From contig NZ_JAGTUT010000001.1 in NCBI RefSeq assembly GCF_025685605.1, forward strand, positions 1,550,001 through 1,614,000: DNA of 64,000 bases. Direction: 5' to 3'. The notes beneath the pieces were generated by a model. It was not told the DNA's origin. It saw nothing but the letters and a program-made list of their open reading frames with translations, and searched no databases. Shown one piece after another: positions 51,414 through 61,191 of the stretch; position 1 is the first letter of the stretch; the number at the start of each line of letters is the position of its first letter. This stretch comes from Granulicella arctica (lineage in GTDB: Bacteria > Acidobacteriota > Terriglobia > Terriglobales > Acidobacteriaceae). The translations under genes and the position numbers were made by a program.

Positions 51414-54400
51414 CTACGTCACCTTTTTCTTTGGTGCGGCTCTCTTCTTTGCCACCTTAGCTGATGCCTTTGCGACCGATGCTTTCACCTTCGACACTTC
51501 GACGACGGGAGGTGTCAGCGGAGCAGTTGCGACAATTGGCTGCAATTGGGCGACCAGCTTCTGCACCTCAAAGCCGGACTTCTCAGCCGTCGCAGCGATG
51601 GAGGTTAGAAAGCTGTTCTTAGCGATCTTTGGCCTGGCCGACTTCTCTTTAGCGGCGAGGAGGACAGGGATCAGCAACCACCCAACCATCTCCTCAAACT
51701 GCTCCTTATTGAAGTAGGTCTTGCCCTGATACTCTCCAGCTCCTGTAAGCCACCGAACGTCAGGATCGCTCCAGAACTCGCCCGAGCCAAGTAGATCTTC
51801 GAGCGAAGGACTTGTTCCATAGGCCAACAAGATCCGCACCCGTGCCGCCGCACGCCATGCACCCTCACCCTCCAGACCGAGCGATGAGAACGTTTCGGCA
51901 AGCGCGGCGCGAAGCTGAAGCTGATCAAACAACACGACGTTTTCACGGCTCTTCACCTTGAGGGCGCTGAGAACGCTCCAGGCCAAGATGGGAGCCCAGG
52001 TGCCCAGCGACTCCTTCAGTGAACCGATCGGAAGAAACGCGCCTGACACTCCTGGCCAAGTCGCCGCGTAGCTCGCCGCCTTCTCTGGCAGGCGCGTCAC
52101 CGCCTTTACGGAATCTTCGATCGCCTTCTGGAACCGCGTTCCTTCGGCCTCGTCCGATCGCCCCTCAAGATGCTCCACGCTCTCAAAGAATGGCTTCGCC
52201 TTGTCAAATAGCGGGACCAGCCGCGTCTCATGTAGCTTCACCTCGACAAGCTTCGGCAGCGGAGCCTCAGCCTGCTCAGACCCTAGCAAGGAAGAGAGCG
52301 CAGTGTCGATGACGTGCGCTACCTTGTCGGCGATCGTCTCCGCAACCGGCTCTGCCTGCGGCGTTTTCTTCTGCGGAGAGCTGGCACTTACCTCGATCAC
52401 GGCCTCGATCGAGCCAGCACAGAGCATCTGCCGCAATGCCTCGTGCAGAGGCCGCAGCCGCAGCTTCGATAGCGCCTCGTCGAGGTTGTAGACGCCAGCG
52501 CCGTTCAGCGCGTCACACAGCCTGTCCCATGGCTGCTCCGCCGTCGAACGCAACTGTCGCCAATGCTGCAGCACAACATACTGGTACGCTCGCAGTTCAA
52601 TGGTGATCCCGTGGTGTGCCAGGTCGTTCGACCGGCGCAGGTACTCGAGCCCGGTCGCCACATCCTTGTAGGCCACCACCAACGAGTCTTCCGCTCCGAG
52701 CTGCAGCGCATCGTCGAGCCGACGGCTCCGCAGCGTTCCACTTCCCTTGTCCATCGACTCAGCCGACGTGTGGATCGTTCCGCGCGTGCCGCCATAGCGA
52801 TTGTTGAAGAAGATAATGGCGCGCTCTGCCCCTGAGAGATTCGAGTAGGCGTAGACGCTTTCATCTACTGAGCCATCCTCGTTCCAGAAGTCATAGAGAA
52901 AGAAGTCGCTGCTTCCGGCAAACAACTGCCGGTTCTTCAGCAAAGGCGCAATCTCGCGCTGATGCCGCGCGACGAGATCTTCGTTCGGAGACTCGTCGAA
53001 GCGCGCCTTCTTATATTCCATACCGTACTTCTCGGTGAAGGCCTCGATCTGCCCGTGTCCGAACATCGGCAGCCCGGGCAATGTTGCCAATAGCGTGCAC
53101 ACGCCGAAGTAGCGGTCGCCGGATCCGAACTGATCGATCGCAGTTCGCTCGTCCGGATTACTCATGAAATTCACGTATCGCTTCAGGATGTCTGGATCGA
53201 ACTCTATCGTCTTCTTCAAGTAGGACCGATACTTCGCATTCTCCTCATCACGCAGCATGTTCATGAAGGCGCTGTTGTAGACGCGGTGCATCCCCAGCGT
53301 GCGAACGAAGTAGCCTTCCAGCAGCCAGAAGGCCTCGGCCAGAAGAAGCGTGCCCGGCACCTCGACTGCGACACGATCCACCACCTCGCGCCAGAATTCG
53401 TTCGGCATCAGCGCGTCGAACTCCGCGTTCGTCATGCTGTCCTCAGCGCGCGAAGGGATCGAACCGCCAACGCCGGGAATTGGAAACCAAAGCCGCTGCA
53501 CATGCTTCTTAGCCAGCGTCATGGCCGCGTCGAAGCGGATGATCGGAAACAACCGTGCGACCTGCAGAATGGTCTGCATCACTTGCTCACGCACCACAGC
53601 CTTGGAATAGTCCAACTGCGCCGTATCGTTCCAGGCAAAGGTGGTTCCGTCGTTGCCGTGGTACATGAAGTCCGTATGGCCGCTCATCCGGTCGCGCCGT
53701 CGGAAGACCACCGCAGCATCCGTCTGGTCGAAGTAGTGGTCTTCAATCTTGATCTCGACACGGCTGTCATTCGACAGGTCCGGGCCCTCGAAGCTATATA
53801 CCGGAAATGGACTCTCGGCACGGGATAGGAACCACTCCGGATGCTCCATCACCCACGTCGAATCGATGCCCATGTGGTTTGGCACCATGTCGCTTGCGAG
53901 CCGGATGCCAACCACCGCGCAGCGATCCCGAAGATGCCGATAGGCTGGCTCGCCGCCAAGGTCCTCCGCGATCCGGTAGTCCGCCACAGAGTACGCCGAC
54001 GCCACCGCGTCCGCCTGGCCACGCAGTCGCTTGATCGTCTGTGACGCGCTGCTTCGTTCCCAGAGACCGATCAGCCAAAGGCCGTTCAAGCCGCGGTCGG
54101 CAATCAGCGCAAGTTCCTCATCCGGGATCTGGTCGAGCCGCTGGATGTGCCGCTGAAACTTCTTCGAGAGCTGTTCGAGCCACACATACGTGCTCTTCGC
54201 CAGTAGAACAACCGTTGGCATCCACGCCTGGTCCGGGCTAAAAGCCTCGTACTCGTTGACGACTGGCTGCTCCTGCGACTGCGCCTCGCGCCACCGCCTC
54301 GCCCGCTCCTCCGCCGCTCCTTCGAAGCCGACGAACTCATCACCAATAAAACCTTCGCTTCCCCAGCCCTGCTGGCCTTGCCGATGCGACGCCATGCCAG

Positions 54401-55181
54401 AGGCTGGATGGAACTGCATCCAGATGGCGATGTCCTCTTCCTTCAGGGTGTCGATCGCCAGCAGGACCTGCCTCAGTTCATCGCCCAGGTACTCGACCCA
54501 CTTCTCGCGAATGAAGGCCAGTTGGCCCGTCAGCGAATCCGGTGATGCCAGCATCGGCGCAAGCAGCGCATCGAGCAGCGTTCCGACCTCGAGATCAAAC
54601 ACAGGCCGCGTCGCAAAATATTCGTCCAGCGTCGACGTGACAGCCTTGTAGACCGTCTTCTTCTCGAGATCCGTATCGTCGAAAAACTCTTTGAACGGGG
54701 CAAACGCTGGATTGATATTAGCCAGCCAGAGCATGAGCAACTCTTCGACCGCTGCCTCACGGTTCGACATGCCCTCGGTGGAGCCATCAAGCCACTCCTG
54801 CACCGTCTGCTCGCCGCGATAGATCCCGACATTTGGAAACTGTTGCGTAAAGGTCGTCAGCAGCTTCTCGACGCCGATCTCGTTCGCCTGCGACTGAAAC
54901 CACTGCAGCGCCGCTGACAGCACCTCGGGATCGAGCGTCTCGCGAAACTGAGCGATCAGCGCATGATTCAACTCATCGATCAGCCCCATCGCAAACAGGC
55001 TGCCGGCATGCATCACTTCCGCGGGAGCCAGGGTCTTTCCCGCCCCGCGAACCTCGTTCACGCGCTTCGCAAGCTCTCTGCTGGCCGCGATATTGCCAAA
55101 CACTACATTGCCCGCATAGTTAAAGAGCAGATCACTAATGCCATATCGATCGCGAACGTTACGCGAAATGTGGAATTCCAT
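51414..55181 (-). CDS. Very large GH13 (alpha-amylase family) enzyme with lysine-rich tail
   Basis: A 1255-residue protein without signal peptide. Residues 1-310 are helical and unassigned. The GH13 barrel follows: DMVPNHMG at 431-438, nucleophile D551 (IIRFDAAM), acid/base E616 (LLLAEAFW), and a third acid probably D677 in NFMSNPDE, where the usual NHD has Pro instead of His. GLPMFGHGQIEAF closes the barrel. About 450 more residues are mostly helical and of unknown role. The last 30 residues are rich in Lys, Ala and Val, histone H1-like. It acts on alpha-glucans or related glycosides in the cytoplasm; specificity is unknown. It is convergent with the CHAT gene. Confidence 0.87.
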   Translation of the reverse strand: MEFHISRNVRDRYGISDLLFNYAGNVVFGNIAASRELAKRVNEVRGAGKTLAPAEVMHAGSLFAMGLIDELNHALIAQFRETLDPEVLSAALQWFQSQANEIGVEKLLTTFTQQFPNVGIYRGEQTVQEWLDGSTEGMSNREAAVEELLMLWLANINPAFAPFKEFFDDTDLEKKTVYKAVTSTLDEYFATRPVFDLEVGTLLDALLAPMLASPDSLTGQLAFIREKWVEYLGDELRQVLLAIDTLKEEDIAIWMQFHPASGMASHRQGQQGWGSEGFIGDEFVGFEGAAEERARRWREAQSQEQPVVNEYEAFSPDQAWMPTVVLLAKSTYVWLEQLSKKFQRHIQRLDQIPDEELALIADRGLNGLWLIGLWERSSASQTIKRLRGQADAVASAYSVADYRIAEDLGGEPAYRHLRDRCAVVGIRLASDMVPNHMGIDSTWVMEHPEWFLSRAESPFPVYSFEGPDLSNDSRVEIKIEDHYFDQTDAAVVFRRRDRMSGHTDFMYHGNDGTTFAWNDTAQLDYSKAVVREQVMQTILQVARLFPIIRFDAAMTLAKKHVQRLWFPIPGVGGSIPSRAEDSMTNAEFDALMPNEFWREVVDRVAVEVPGTLLLAEAFWLLEGYFVRTLGMHRVYNSAFMNMLRDEENAKYRSYLKKTIEFDPDILKRYVNFMSNPDERTAIDQFGSGDRYFGVCTLLATLPGLPMFGHGQIEAFTEKYGMEYKKARFDESPNEDLVARHQREIAPLLKNRQLFAGSSDFFLYDFWNEDGSVDESVYAYSNLSGAERAIIFFNNRYGGTRGTIHTSAESMDKGSGTLRSRRLDDALQLGAEDSLVVAYKDVATGLEYLRRSNDLAHHGITIELRAYQYVVLQHWRQLRSTAEQPWDRLCDALNGAGVYNLDEALSKLRLRPLHEALRQMLCAGSIEAVIEVSASSPQKKTPQAEPVAETIADKVAHVIDTALSSLLGSEQAEAPLPKLVEVKLHETRLVPLFDKAKPFFESVEHLEGRSDEAEGTRFQKAIEDSVKAVTRLPEKAASYAATWPGVSGAFLPIGSLKESLGTWAPILAWSVLSALKVKSRENVVLFDQLQLRAALAETFSSLGLEGEGAWRAAARVRILLAYGTSPSLEDLLGSGEFWSDPDVRWLTGAGEYQGKTYFNKEQFEEMVGWLLIPVLLAAKEKSARPKIAKNSFLTSIAATAEKSGFEVQKLVAQLQPIVATAPLTPPVVEVSKVKASVAKASAKVAKKRAAPKKKVT

Positions 55182-55407
55182 GCCTGAACGCCTCTATCTC
55201 AGTTGCTGCCGCCATGGCGGTATAGTTTCGATGCCTTATTTCCGGATGCGGTACACCGGCGGACCTGCTTTCAAGGTCACACGTTTAGAAGGAGTTTTTG
55301 CGGTCCCTGCAACAGGTATACCTTGTTTGCGGCAAGGCATATTGGCAAAGATGCACTAGTTGCCATCGGCGATCCATAATCAGCTGGGGTTGCCTGCAAG
55401 GCGCAAG

Positions 55408-55444
55408 AAAATCCAAACAGAGATTGGGCACTTTTCTGTTTGGA
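55408..55444 (-). terminator. Intrinsic terminator of the spermidine-synthase-like gene
   Basis: On the minus strand TCCAAACAGA, a 13-nt loop, TCTGTTTGGA and a TTTT run: a perfect 10-bp stem with U-tract beginning 1 nt after the stop codon. Confidence 0.88.
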
Positions 55445-55445
55445 A

Positions 55446-57485
55446 TCAGTGACTTCCCCATCGCAGGATGGGCAGGAGACTCGAATAGTCGTCCGTCCAC
55501 ACGCGCAGCCCGGCAACAGGATCTATCGCCACCGTCTGCTCGCGAACCGTCTCCGAACCCTCGAAGAATCCGAGTGGCGCGACCAGTACCCAGGTCGCCT
55601 GAAACTCTCCGCGCCCCTCGTTGAGCGGGCTTTCGATTAGCCGTGCCGCCATTCCCGAAGCTACAGCCAGGAGGGCGACTTCGGGCGCGAGGTCAAGGTA
55701 CTGATTGGAGACATGAAATGCCAGGATACCCCCCGGCGCAAGCTGTCTGCGGTAGACCTGCATCGCCTCCGTAGTGAGCAGGTGCAGCGGAATGGCATCG
55801 CCTGAAAATGCATCCACCACCAGCACCTGAAAGCCGTGCGGCGCCTCACGAGTCAGCGACGCGCGCGCATCTCCCTCCGCAACACTGACCTTCGCGCCCG
55901 ATTCGCGCAGGTAGGTAAACAGGTTCTCCGCGATCGGCTGCACCAGCGGATTGATCTCATAGAAGCGGAACTCATCGCCCGCCCGACCATATGCCGCCAG
56001 TGTTCCGGCTCCCAGCCCTACAATCCCGACCCGCCTGCCGGCCGTCCGGCAGCACTCCGCAAGGGCCAGTCCCACACCGGAATCCCGCGCATAGTAGGTG
56101 GTCGGCAGCCGGCTCATGCCGGGTGCGAAGGACTGCGTCCCATGCTGAATGGTTCCGTTTAAGAGCAGGCGTACCGGCTGCAGCTCCGGCGGCGAATTCG
56201 ATTGGCGTACCCGCAGCGTGCCGTAAAAGTTCCGCACCTCCACCAGCGTCTCGCGGCCATAGACGATGTGCATCATGATGGCGAGCCCCAGCAGCAGCAC
56301 ACTCCCGGTCGACCAAAGCAGACGCTGCGGCCACCCATCAGCCCATGTCACCACCAGCGCCAGCGCCGCCGTTACGAGGAACGAGATCGCCAGGTCATAG
56401 TTTCCGGAGAAGAGTAGCGGGCTCAGGATCGCCACGAAAAAGGTTCCCGCCACACCGCCACCCGCGATCAGGAGGTAGAACTCCGTCGCCTCGGACGCTC
56501 GCCGTGGTCGCAGCGCGAAGACCTCTGCATGTAAGAAGAGACAAGCGACAAAGACCTCAACGAGGAAAAAGAAGATCCCGATGCCTATTGGCAGCGAGGC
56601 GTCCGTCTTCGAGAGCGCGTAGCCGAGGCTCGCCAGCATCAGTACCAGAAAGCGCACCACGATGCCACGTCGATACAGCCCGGGAAACTCGAATGCCATG
56701 ATCAACGTCAGCAGGTACACCGCGAGCGGCATCATCCAGAGCAGCGGGATCGCTGCGATATTCGAAGTCAGATGGCTGGTTACCGCGCTCAACTGCAGCG
56801 CCGCAGCCATCGGCAGCAGAAACCAGAGGACCTTACTCTGAAGCGAGGCTGCCGCAGGTTCTGCCGAGGCTTCTATGTCCTCGAGTGGCGCACCTCCATC
56901 CTTCAAGCTGAGAGACAATATGGCGCTCAAGACCGCATACAGGAGAAACGCTACCGACCAGGCCAGTCGCTGGTGGCGCAGCGAAAGGTGCGGCTCGACC
57001 ACTGTTGGATACAACACCAGCGCCAGTAACGATCCCGCATTCGACAGGGCGAAGAGCCTGTACGGTACGCCGCCACTGCCTCGCGCGATCCATACCTGCA
57101 GCAACGGACTTGTCGAGCCTAGCAGCAGAAAGGGCAGCCCAATTCCCAGGGTCAGGCCAGCGAAGATGGTTCTCACTGGATGCGCCGCGCCATTGCTCAG
57201 GTCAAGCCGGAAGTGCGTCGCCACGCCAACAACGATCACCGCCGCAGCCAGCACCAACAAATGGATGCGACGTTGGCGAAGCACCGTCAGTCTGCGCGAA
57301 AGCCAGTGCGCATACAGATAACCGAACAGCAGGACAAGCTGAAAGAAGACGAGGCACGTGATCCACACCGCAGACGACCCGCCCAGTGCAGGCAGTAGCT
57401 CCTTCGCTGCCATCGGCTCAACCAGGAACAAAAGGAATGCGGAAAGAAAGATCGTGATGCCGTAGAGCGCGCGGGAAGAGGTCAT
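55446..57485 (-). CDS. Membrane spermidine-synthase-like fusion protein
   Basis: About 679 residues from the ATG at 57485; the open frame continues 39 codons upstream without a membrane segment. The first 430 residues form about 12 membrane helices (YGITIFLSAFLLFLVEPMAA, HLTSNIAAIPLLWMMPLAVY). The C-terminal domain is a spermidine-synthase/methyltransferase Rossmann fold (GIVGLGAGTLAAYG, EINPLVQPIAENLF, VLVVDAFSGDAIPLHLLT). Such fusions are frequent in bacteria and their reaction is not settled; an aminopropyl or methyl transfer near the membrane is possible. A perfect intrinsic terminator follows the stop. Confidence 0.88.
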   Translation of the reverse strand: MTSSRALYGITIFLSAFLLFLVEPMAAKELLPALGGSSAVWITCLVFFQLVLLFGYLYAHWLSRRLTVLRQRRIHLLVLAAAVIVVGVATHFRLDLSNGAAHPVRTIFAGLTLGIGLPFLLLGSTSPLLQVWIARGSGGVPYRLFALSNAGSLLALVLYPTVVEPHLSLRHQRLAWSVAFLLYAVLSAILSLSLKDGGAPLEDIEASAEPAAASLQSKVLWFLLPMAAALQLSAVTSHLTSNIAAIPLLWMMPLAVYLLTLIMAFEFPGLYRRGIVVRFLVLMLASLGYALSKTDASLPIGIGIFFFLVEVFVACLFLHAEVFALRPRRASEATEFYLLIAGGGVAGTFFVAILSPLLFSGNYDLAISFLVTAALALVVTWADGWPQRLLWSTGSVLLLGLAIMMHIVYGRETLVEVRNFYGTLRVRQSNSPPELQPVRLLLNGTIQHGTQSFAPGMSRLPTTYYARDSGVGLALAECCRTAGRRVGIVGLGAGTLAAYGRAGDEFRFYEINPLVQPIAENLFTYLRESGAKVSVAEGDARASLTREAPHGFQVLVVDAFSGDAIPLHLLTTEAMQVYRRQLAPGGILAFHVSNQYLDLAPEVALLAVASGMAARLIESPLNEGRGEFQATWVLVAPLGFFEGSETVREQTVAIDPVAGLRVWTDDYSSLLPILRWGSH

Positions 57486-57608
57486 AGGGCCAGATGGAAG
57501 CGGTTTTGAACGCGCTCCCATCTTGCCACACGCAGCCTGACTTTGCCCTGAACTACAGCAGGTCGTTGCCCTTATACCTCTGCTCGTCGCCGACCGCTTC
57601 ACTGCACC

Positions 57609-60600
57609 TTAGTTGGAATGCACCGTGAAGTTGTAGCTCCCCGAGCCAAGCTCGGCGACGACCGAGCCGTCCACGGCGCGCGTTGAGAGCTTTACACCGT
57701 CCTGCTCGACAACGCTTGAAGCCGTAGCCGGAAGCGAGACAGTAGCCGTAGTGTTCGGCGGAACACGCACGCTCAGCCGGAAGTTCGAACCCTCCTGCGT
57801 CCAGTCCGACGTCACGAGGCCATACGCTGAGTCATACTCCGCGTGAACATGGGGCAGCCGCGAGTCGACGTGCGGACTGAGCACGATGTGATGGAAACCC
57901 GCGCCCGCACCATTGGTGTCGATGCCCGCAGCCCGCCGGTACACCCACGCCATCACCGACCCGAACGCATAGTGGTTGTACGAGTTCATCGACGGGTCAC
58001 CGGTGTCGCCGTTCCAACGCTCCCACCACGTCGTCGCGCCCTTCTCCACCATGTAACCCCAGGACGGATAGGTCGTGTTCAGCAGCAGGCTGTACGCCAC
58101 ATCCACACGGCCATGCAGATCGAGCACCGACAACAGAAACGGTGTTCCCAGGAAGCCTGTCGTCAGATGATTTTGGTGCGCCTCGATATCCTTGACGAGG
58201 CGATCGGTCATCGCCGCTTCAAGCGCCTTTGGAGCCATGCCGGTATACAGAGTCAGCACGTAAGCCGTCTGCGTGTTGCCTTTGACCGAACCATCCGCCT
58301 GCACATAGTTCTTCCGATAGGCCGTCTGGATCTTCCCGTAAAGGTCCTCGTATTTCTGCGCGTCTGCCGTCTTCCCGAGAGCTGTAGCCATCTCCTGCAT
58401 TTGTTTTGCCAGCAGTGCCCAATAGGCAGTACCGACTAGGTCTGACGGCGTGTTTGGATCAGGAGCGAGCCAGTCGGCGTAGTTCGGGCCAAGCTCCTTT
58501 TGGCGAAGATAGTTTGGGTTGGTCCGGAGCATGAAGTCCATCCACTTCTCCATCGCCGTCCAGTTCCGCTCGAGGATCGCCCGGTCGCCATACTGCAGCC
58601 ACGTCGCATACGGCACCAGCACGCCCGCATCGCCCCATCCTGGCGCCCCCGGATGACCCTCTACTCCCTCCAGCAGGTTGGGGGAGATGTTCGAAAACGC
58701 GCCCTCATCACTCTGCGCGTCGACCACATCCTGCATGAACTTGTGCGAGAACGAATCGATGTCGAAGTTGTAGCTGCCCGTCCGCCAAAAGACTCCAGCA
58801 TCGCCCATCCAGCCCATACGCTCGTCGCGCTGCGGGCAGTCCGTCGGAATTGAAACAAAGTTGCCGCGCTGGCCCCACAGGCCCAGTTCGTTCATATGGT
58901 TTAGCAACTCGCTTGAGGTCGAGAGTCGCATGGAAGGCGCGGCCGGCAGGCTGTTCCATACGATTCCTTCGAGCGAAGCGGGTGTAGCCTTTCCGGGATA
59001 CCCGGAGACCTCCACATACCGGAAGCCGTGGAAGGTAAACGCAGGTTCCCATACCTCTTCCCCATTGCCGCTCAGGGTATAGAGATCGGTCGCATCGGCA
59101 TCACGAAGATTTTCCGTATAGACCGTACCGTCTGGTTTGAGCCGCTCTGCGAAACGCAGCCGCACCGTCGTTCCGCGCGCACCCTTCACACGAAGCCGCA
59201 CCACGCCGACCATGTTCTGTCCCATGTCGAAGAGCGCGTCCTGCCCTTTGCCCGCTGCCACCATCGTCACCTTCACCGGCGTCACATTCTGCGCAGGATG
59301 AACCGGCGTGTCCGGCTCAGCTGTCACCGCGACCTTGGGGTTGCCTTCTGATACCGTAGCGGCACTCCAAGCTCCGGCTTTGTCGCCGTGTACCTTGTTC
59401 CAGCCGGGAAGCTCGCGGCGCGCGTCATACGCCTCGCCGGCATAGATCTCCGAGGCGATAATTGGCGAGGCAGCCGTCTGCCACGTTTCGTCCGTCGCTA
59501 CTGTCTGGCTCGTTCCATCCGCGAACCGCAACTCAAGCTGTGCTCGCAGCAGGTCCGGCCCCGAGAACATACGCGTCCCCGACCAGAGCAGCGGGCTTCC
59601 ATGCCACCCTGCTCCCAACATTGCCGCCAACGTGTTCTCGCCTTTGCCGACCAGCGCGGTCACATCGTAGGCCTGATACAGCACTCGCTTCCGATAGTCC
59701 GTAAACCCCGGCGTTAGCTCGTCCGCTCCAACCTTCTTCCCGTTTAAGAACGCCTGGTAGCCACCGAGCGCCGTCACATACAGGCGGGCTGAAACTACCT
59801 TGCCCTTTGGCGTAAAGTCTTTCCGAAACAGAGCAGTCGTCGACTCGATGCGGTCGGGGCTGTCCGCAGGGGTCACGCGATCCGGTGCAACCCCAAAGTG
59901 CTGACTCGCCAGCACGCCAAGATCATCCGCCCCCCGCAGTTCTGCCGCTCCAGCTACCCGCGCCTTCCAGGCCCCATCGCTTACGATCGTGCTCTCCGTA
60001 CCATCGGCGCTGGTCAGCCGAAGGAGGGCCGCAAGAGCCGCCGGATAGGTCTCCTCCGCCTTTTTGGACTTCCTCACATCTACAGACACGGTAATCAGGT
60101 TGTCCCCGGCTGCACCCGCTCCATATACAAGCTGATCGCGAATATCCTCCCGATCGAAGGCGCCCCACTCCTGCTTATGCCCGGTCTCCGTACCATTGAC
60201 CCGGGTCGTAAACGTGCCGCCGGAGAAGATGTGCAGCACCGCTGCCGAAGGCTTCGCCGCCAAGTGCAGCGAGTACGTAAACTCCGAGCTTGTTCCCTGG
60301 GGCACATGGTGCGCATCGATGCCCGGCACCCAGATCCAGTGGATCGCCGCCAGCTCCTTTTCGGCCGATATATCGCGCCGCCGAATCCACTTGCCCTGCC
60401 AGTCCGCCTGCTCGGGCAGACCCGTCTCCCACCACGATCCAGCGGGCGCCACTTCGCTCTTGCCCGCCTTGTCCCACACCCGAACGGTCCAGAAGTATCG
60501 TGTGTGCGCCTTCAACGCAGGCCCGCTGTACGCAATCCCGACTGATTCGCCCGATGTCACGCGTCCGCTATCCCAGACATCCGCCTTGCTTGCATCAGCT

Positions 60601-60887
60601 GTGCTGGACACGGTCACCTGGTACGCCGACTGCATCCAGTCCCGCCCAGCGGCGTCACTTTGCCACGAGAAGACCGGGCGGGCGATGTCCATCCCAAGCG
60701 GGTTTACCTGTCCCTCGGCCCTCAGATGTACCGGTGTCGCCTGCAGGCTTGCGCCGCCCATTGCTGCAACCAGCACGGCTCCAAGCAGCGCAGCGCGGCT
60801 ATAAAATCTTCCACGCGAAGAAAAACTCAATTGATCATGAAAACCCACGTTGGCCGCTCCGAGCTTAGACACCTTAGTCACGATCAT
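57609..60887 (-). CDS. Alpha-L-rhamnosidase, GH78
   Basis: A 1092-residue exported enzyme. A long basic N-region and a hydrophobic core (ALLGAVLVAAMGGASLQA) form the signal. The bacterial rhamnosidase N-domain follows (HLRAEGQVNPLGMDIARPVF). Next are beta-sandwich domains (LYVTALGGYQAFLNGKKVGA) and the (alpha/alpha)6 catalytic barrel with the GH78 hallmark DCPQRDERMGWMGDAGVF and WWERWNGDTGDPSMNSYNHY. A C-terminal beta domain ends the protein. It removes terminal alpha-L-rhamnose from plant glycosides or pectin side chains. It is divergent from a TonB receptor gene, with a LacI-type operator in the shared region. Confidence 0.95.
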   Translation of the reverse strand: MIVTKVSKLGAANVGFHDQLSFSSRGRFYSRAALLGAVLVAAMGGASLQATPVHLRAEGQVNPLGMDIARPVFSWQSDAAGRDWMQSAYQVTVSSTADASKADVWDSGRVTSGESVGIAYSGPALKAHTRYFWTVRVWDKAGKSEVAPAGSWWETGLPEQADWQGKWIRRRDISAEKELAAIHWIWVPGIDAHHVPQGTSSEFTYSLHLAAKPSAAVLHIFSGGTFTTRVNGTETGHKQEWGAFDREDIRDQLVYGAGAAGDNLITVSVDVRKSKKAEETYPAALAALLRLTSADGTESTIVSDGAWKARVAGAAELRGADDLGVLASQHFGVAPDRVTPADSPDRIESTTALFRKDFTPKGKVVSARLYVTALGGYQAFLNGKKVGADELTPGFTDYRKRVLYQAYDVTALVGKGENTLAAMLGAGWHGSPLLWSGTRMFSGPDLLRAQLELRFADGTSQTVATDETWQTAASPIIASEIYAGEAYDARRELPGWNKVHGDKAGAWSAATVSEGNPKVAVTAEPDTPVHPAQNVTPVKVTMVAAGKGQDALFDMGQNMVGVVRLRVKGARGTTVRLRFAERLKPDGTVYTENLRDADATDLYTLSGNGEEVWEPAFTFHGFRYVEVSGYPGKATPASLEGIVWNSLPAAPSMRLSTSSELLNHMNELGLWGQRGNFVSIPTDCPQRDERMGWMGDAGVFWRTGSYNFDIDSFSHKFMQDVVDAQSDEGAFSNISPNLLEGVEGHPGAPGWGDAGVLVPYATWLQYGDRAILERNWTAMEKWMDFMLRTNPNYLRQKELGPNYADWLAPDPNTPSDLVGTAYWALLAKQMQEMATALGKTADAQKYEDLYGKIQTAYRKNYVQADGSVKGNTQTAYVLTLYTGMAPKALEAAMTDRLVKDIEAHQNHLTTGFLGTPFLLSVLDLHGRVDVAYSLLLNTTYPSWGYMVEKGATTWWERWNGDTGDPSMNSYNHYAFGSVMAWVYRRAAGIDTNGAGAGFHHIVLSPHVDSRLPHVHAEYDSAYGLVTSDWTQEGSNFRLSVRVPPNTTATVSLPATASSVVEQDGVKLSTRAVDGSVVAELGSGSYNFTVHSN

Positions 60888-61047
60888 CTTACCCCGGTCC
60901 CGGCCGGTCCCTAGATCGTCAATAGTCGTGTCCCGCCCGACGCATCAAACCTGCATCCAACGGAGTGACACCGGAAGATCGCCTCATTTGTTTCTTTGCC
61001 GCACGGTTTATTGCTTTGAAGCCATCAATTCTGCGGTAAAGCGGCGA

Positions 61048-61077
61048 TTGACCATCGAACTTCCACGGTGATAGAAC
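61048..61077 (+). promoter_or_regulatory. Sigma-70-type promoter of the second TonB receptor
   Basis: TTGACC (61048-61053), 18-nt spacer, TAGAAC (61072-61077). The palindrome at 61090-61105 begins 12 nt after the -10 box, over the expected start point. Confidence 0.45.
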
Positions 61078-61089
61078 TGCGTTTGGTCA

Positions 61090-61105
61090 GCGCAATCGAT
61101 TGCGC
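61090..61105. promoter_or_regulatory. LacI-family operator palindrome
   Basis: GCGCAATCGATTGCGC is a perfect 16-bp palindrome with the AAnCGnTT core typical of LacI/GalR-family operators. It lies at or just after the predicted transcription start of the receptor, a repressing position. Confidence 0.7.
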
Positions 61106-61191
61106 AACCAGACACAAGAACCTCCCTGCCGCCATCGCGAGTCTCCCCCTCCAATGGCCGTGCAGGATTGATCCGCTTCAGGAGGCACTAT

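Larger units (their letters stand above)
60888..61191. promoter_or_regulatory. Divergent control region, rhamnosidase / second TonB receptor
   Basis: A 304-nt gene-free region. It holds a promoter and a perfect LacI-type palindrome directed at the receptor (both listed) and a strong AGGAGG site at 61182-61187. The promoter for the rhamnosidase was not recognised. Confidence 0.6.

Noticed and set aside
55308-55330. GGTATACC palindrome near 55310 as an operator
   Set aside because: Only the 8-bp core is symmetric and the flanks do not pair, so chance is a sufficient explanation.
57609-60887. Alpha-L-rhamnosidase as part of the rhamnolipid pathway
   Set aside because: It is more than 11 kb away, on the other side of unrelated genes, is exported, and is paired with a TonB receptor, which fits plant-glycan use better.
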